DNA from: Cornus controversa | Taxonomy: Eukaryota; Streptophyta; Magnoliopsida; Cornales; Cornaceae | Assembly (NCBI GenBank): GCA_026545225.1 | Contig: CM048849.1 | Coordinates: forward strand, 53,080,836 to 53,144,835 | Direction: 5' to 3' | DNA length: 64,000 nucleotides | Shown here: positions 61,789 to 64,000 of the stretch, in pieces | How positions within the stretch are numbered: the first letter of the stretch is position 1 | Layout of the letters: the number at the start of each line of letters is the position of its first letter | Position numbers and translations under genes: made by a program | Notes under the pieces: generated by a model | What the model was told of the DNA's origin: nothing | Seen by the model: only the letters and a program-made list of their open reading frames with translations | Database searches by the model: none

Positions 61789-62722
61789 AAAGAATTATTT
61801 GATAACTCTTATGCCCAGTTGTGTAATGAAGTTGCTTAGGTGTTGATTTGGCAAAATCTATTTTCTACTATTGACTTTAAGATTGACTGTCGGGGATGAA
61901 AATGTCATCCCCGTCAATGATAGTGATGGACAGTGAAGAGTACCAGGAATTGATAGGCTTTGATATCATGTTAAAAACTAAAAATAGAGAAGTGTATTTG
62001 ATTGAATTGATATTGATGAAAAATACATAAATGCCTATTTATAGACACATAATCTTAGAGACCAAGTTTACTTAAGAGATAAGAAACCCTAGTTCTAGCT
62101 AAACTAGGAATCCTAGATAGATTAGGATAAAAAATAATATAATATTAAATATATTATTTAACAAACACCTCATTGAGGTTTGATGTATTAACACGTGGTT
62201 ATAATTTTGAAATTTTTTGTCACCACCATCTCCTGTGGTTTGTGCCGTATATCGATCACATACACTCCCTCTCGTCAAAAGTACATTATATCAGAGCATT
62301 TTTTGACAATAAAATGACCATGTTGCCCTTTAACTTTAGACCTAACCAATTTGAATACTAAATTTACCCATTTAACACTGTCTAATGGACCAAAATACTT
62401 ATTTGAATATACCTATATATATACTATAATATATGCATTTTATATATAATTATTTATTTTCATAAATAATAATATTAATATAAAATAAAAAATTAGTTGC
62501 CAATGCATATTATCATGAAGGGTATTGTAGTCATTTTTCTATTATGATATTTTTATATTAAAATATATTAAAATAATCAGGGGCAATCAAAACATTTCAC
62601 ATATTAAAAAATGAAAAGGCTAACAGAGAGTGTTAGTGATGAAAATTTACAGAGTTGTAACTGTGTGTCATTACATTGAAACTCAGAGAGTGGGGTGTCA
62701 GTGATATTTACCCTACAAGTTA

Positions 62723-64000
62723 ATATAGAGTCTAAACTTTTCGAAACAGAGATTTTTTTCTTAGTTAGTACACGCACCCACTCTAAAAAAATTGTTTGCA
62801 TTTAAGATGATTTGATTCTTGGATCTAATGCTTGCTTAGGTACTAGAGTCAATTTATTTATTCACTTGAGTCAATTCTTTGAAGTAAATCGAGAATTTTC
62901 ACTTATTATTGAACAAAATATCTATGTTTTTCTTCGCAAAATCAAAACTTTTCAATTAACTAATACCTTAACCAAGTATTAGCTCTAGATTGGATCTAAC
63001 AAAACATAATCTTTAATTTAGTTATTTATTTATTTTTTTATTACTCTACCTTCAAATGATATCAACAACTTGAAGTCTTCACTGCTACTTAGCACATTGT
63101 ATGTATACACCATAGAGTATGAAAGACACTTGCATAAGCATGTTGACCAAACTGTGCCAGAGAGTGAAAAGAAGAAAAGGAATCCGAAGAGAATTTTTGC
63201 TCCTTATCATTAACTTGCTAATCATCATACAGTAATCAGAAACATCTTTCTTAAACACACTCAAATTTGGCACACGTAACAAGCTTGACATTGATAGGTG
63301 GTCTCAGAACTAAAATACTTGCCATAAATAACTACAAAAAGTCACTACATATAGATGATGGCAGTTTGAGTAATTTTATCACAACTTCATCGTTTTAACA
63401 TCAAATCTTATTAATTTTAATAACTGAATGATGTTAAGAGGGATATTTGTGTTCCTTTCTTTCCTCATTCTCCTCCCGTCTAATTATGACTGGACACATA
63501 AATAAAATTTAAAATAAAGTTGGTATAAAGTTAACACTTATTTGTTTATACGTGATGTTATGATTAGTGAGAATTAATGATCTTAGAAACATTTAATAAT
63601 TATAAACAAAATTTAAGATAAAGTGAATATTCAACTGACACTTGTTTTACTTGCCATGTTCTAATTAATTAGAATCAATGATCTCATAAATATCTAATAA
63701 TTAATTAGTTAGAATCAGTGATCACATAAACATCTAATAATTAATTAGTTAGAATCAATGATCTCATAAATATCTAATAATTATTTGACAACCGTGTAAC
63801 ATTAAGATGAAATGAGTAGTATTTAGAACCCAAGAGTTGAAAAAATACCGTGTTCGAAGGATACACTTTTTTACTCATTGATTACCAACCTCCAACAACT
63901 TTCTTTTTAAATACAATAGATACAATTTAACTGAGTGAAACCTACCAAGTCTCTAGAAGTGTTATATGCAACAAACCTGAATTCACTGTCATAGAAGTGT
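62723..64000. other. Terminal spacer
   Basis: AT-rich with no gene recognised; it contains the 40-bp tandem repeat listed separately. Confidence 0.5.
63661..63790. repeat. Three tandem copies of a 40-bp unit
   Basis: AGAATCAnTGATCnCATAAA recurs at 63671, 63711 and 63751, joined by CATCTAATAATTAATTAGTT. A more diverged relative lies near 63568-63605. Confidence 0.88.

Larger units (their letters stand above)
60162..62163 (-). mobile_element. Small non-coding LTR retroelement inside foldback copy 4
   Basis: LTRs 60162-60358 and 61969-62163 (about 196 bp). The 5-bp flanks GATAC (60157-60161) and AACAC (62164-62168) are each one transition from GACAC, the sequence of the opposite arm of the host. 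On the minus strand the primer-like TGATATCAAAGCC lies inside the right LTR, and a purine tract TTTGAGGAGAAC precedes the left LTR. The 1.6-kb interior has no gag or pol but contains tandem modules and a Tourist-like MITE. Its size and lack of genes resemble a large TRIM or small LARD. Confidence 0.75.
60143..62713. mobile_element. Foldback MULE copy 4, split by an LTR element
   Basis: The left end GGGTAAATATGATTGATAC matches the reverse complement of the right end, GGGTAAATATCACTGACACC. The 9-bp flanks are TATAAGTTA (60134-60142) and TACAAGTTA (62714-62722), one transition apart. Past the inner LTR element the left arm resumes at 62164 (ACACCTCATTGAGGTTTGAT) and aligns with the rest of the right arm. 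Non-coding. Confidence 0.78.

Overview
The window is nuclear DNA of a flowering plant, very probably a eudicot. The evidence is intron-split genes for conserved plant proteins (SEC61 alpha, the HDEL/KDEL receptor ERD2, a DUF641/GIL1-like protein and a PiT/PHO4 phosphate permease), AT-rich introns and spacers, and plant-type transposons: L1-type LINEs with an RNase H domain, Copia LTR elements primed by initiator tRNA-Met, TRIMs, hAT and Mutator-like non-autonomous elements, Stowaway, and tRNA-derived SINEs. Nothing prokaryotic was seen. The species cannot be named from the sequence alone. All four host genes lie on the minus strand.

Layout: 146-1773 is the 5' half of a PiT phosphate permease that runs off the left edge. 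2846-7553 is a foldback Mutator-like element and a dead LINE that is itself split by a second foldback element. 8541-9914 is an intronless DUF641 gene. 10643-12464 is a cluster of hAT-type elements. 13697-25838 is a second LINE, interrupted by a 715-bp hAT element and by a complete 7.3-kb Copia-type element that carries gag but no pol. 26018-29251 is a four-element nest: a MITE containing a TRIM with three LTRs, a solo LTR inside the TRIM, and another solo LTR inside the MITE. 29.3-33.7 kb is spacer with a Stowaway, a SINE and a tandem repeat. 33785-40.3 kb is SEC61A. 44006-55139 is ERD2, whose introns 2 and 3 together exceed 10 kb and hold a SINE, a hAT element, an LTR and a TRIM fragment. 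55.4-64 kb is spacer that includes a foldback element interrupted by a small LTR element.

Working together: SEC61A (ER translocation pore) and ERD2 (retrieval of ER residents from the Golgi) act at successive steps of the secretory pathway and are neighbours in the same orientation. There is no evidence here that the linkage is functional. Both gene models close exactly, at 475 and 215 residues. SEC61A needs one GC-AG intron to do so.

The least routine content is the transposon architecture. Many insertions can be proved by target-site duplications and by host reading frames that resume on the far side. Boundaries were read by eye, and no alignment or database search was run.
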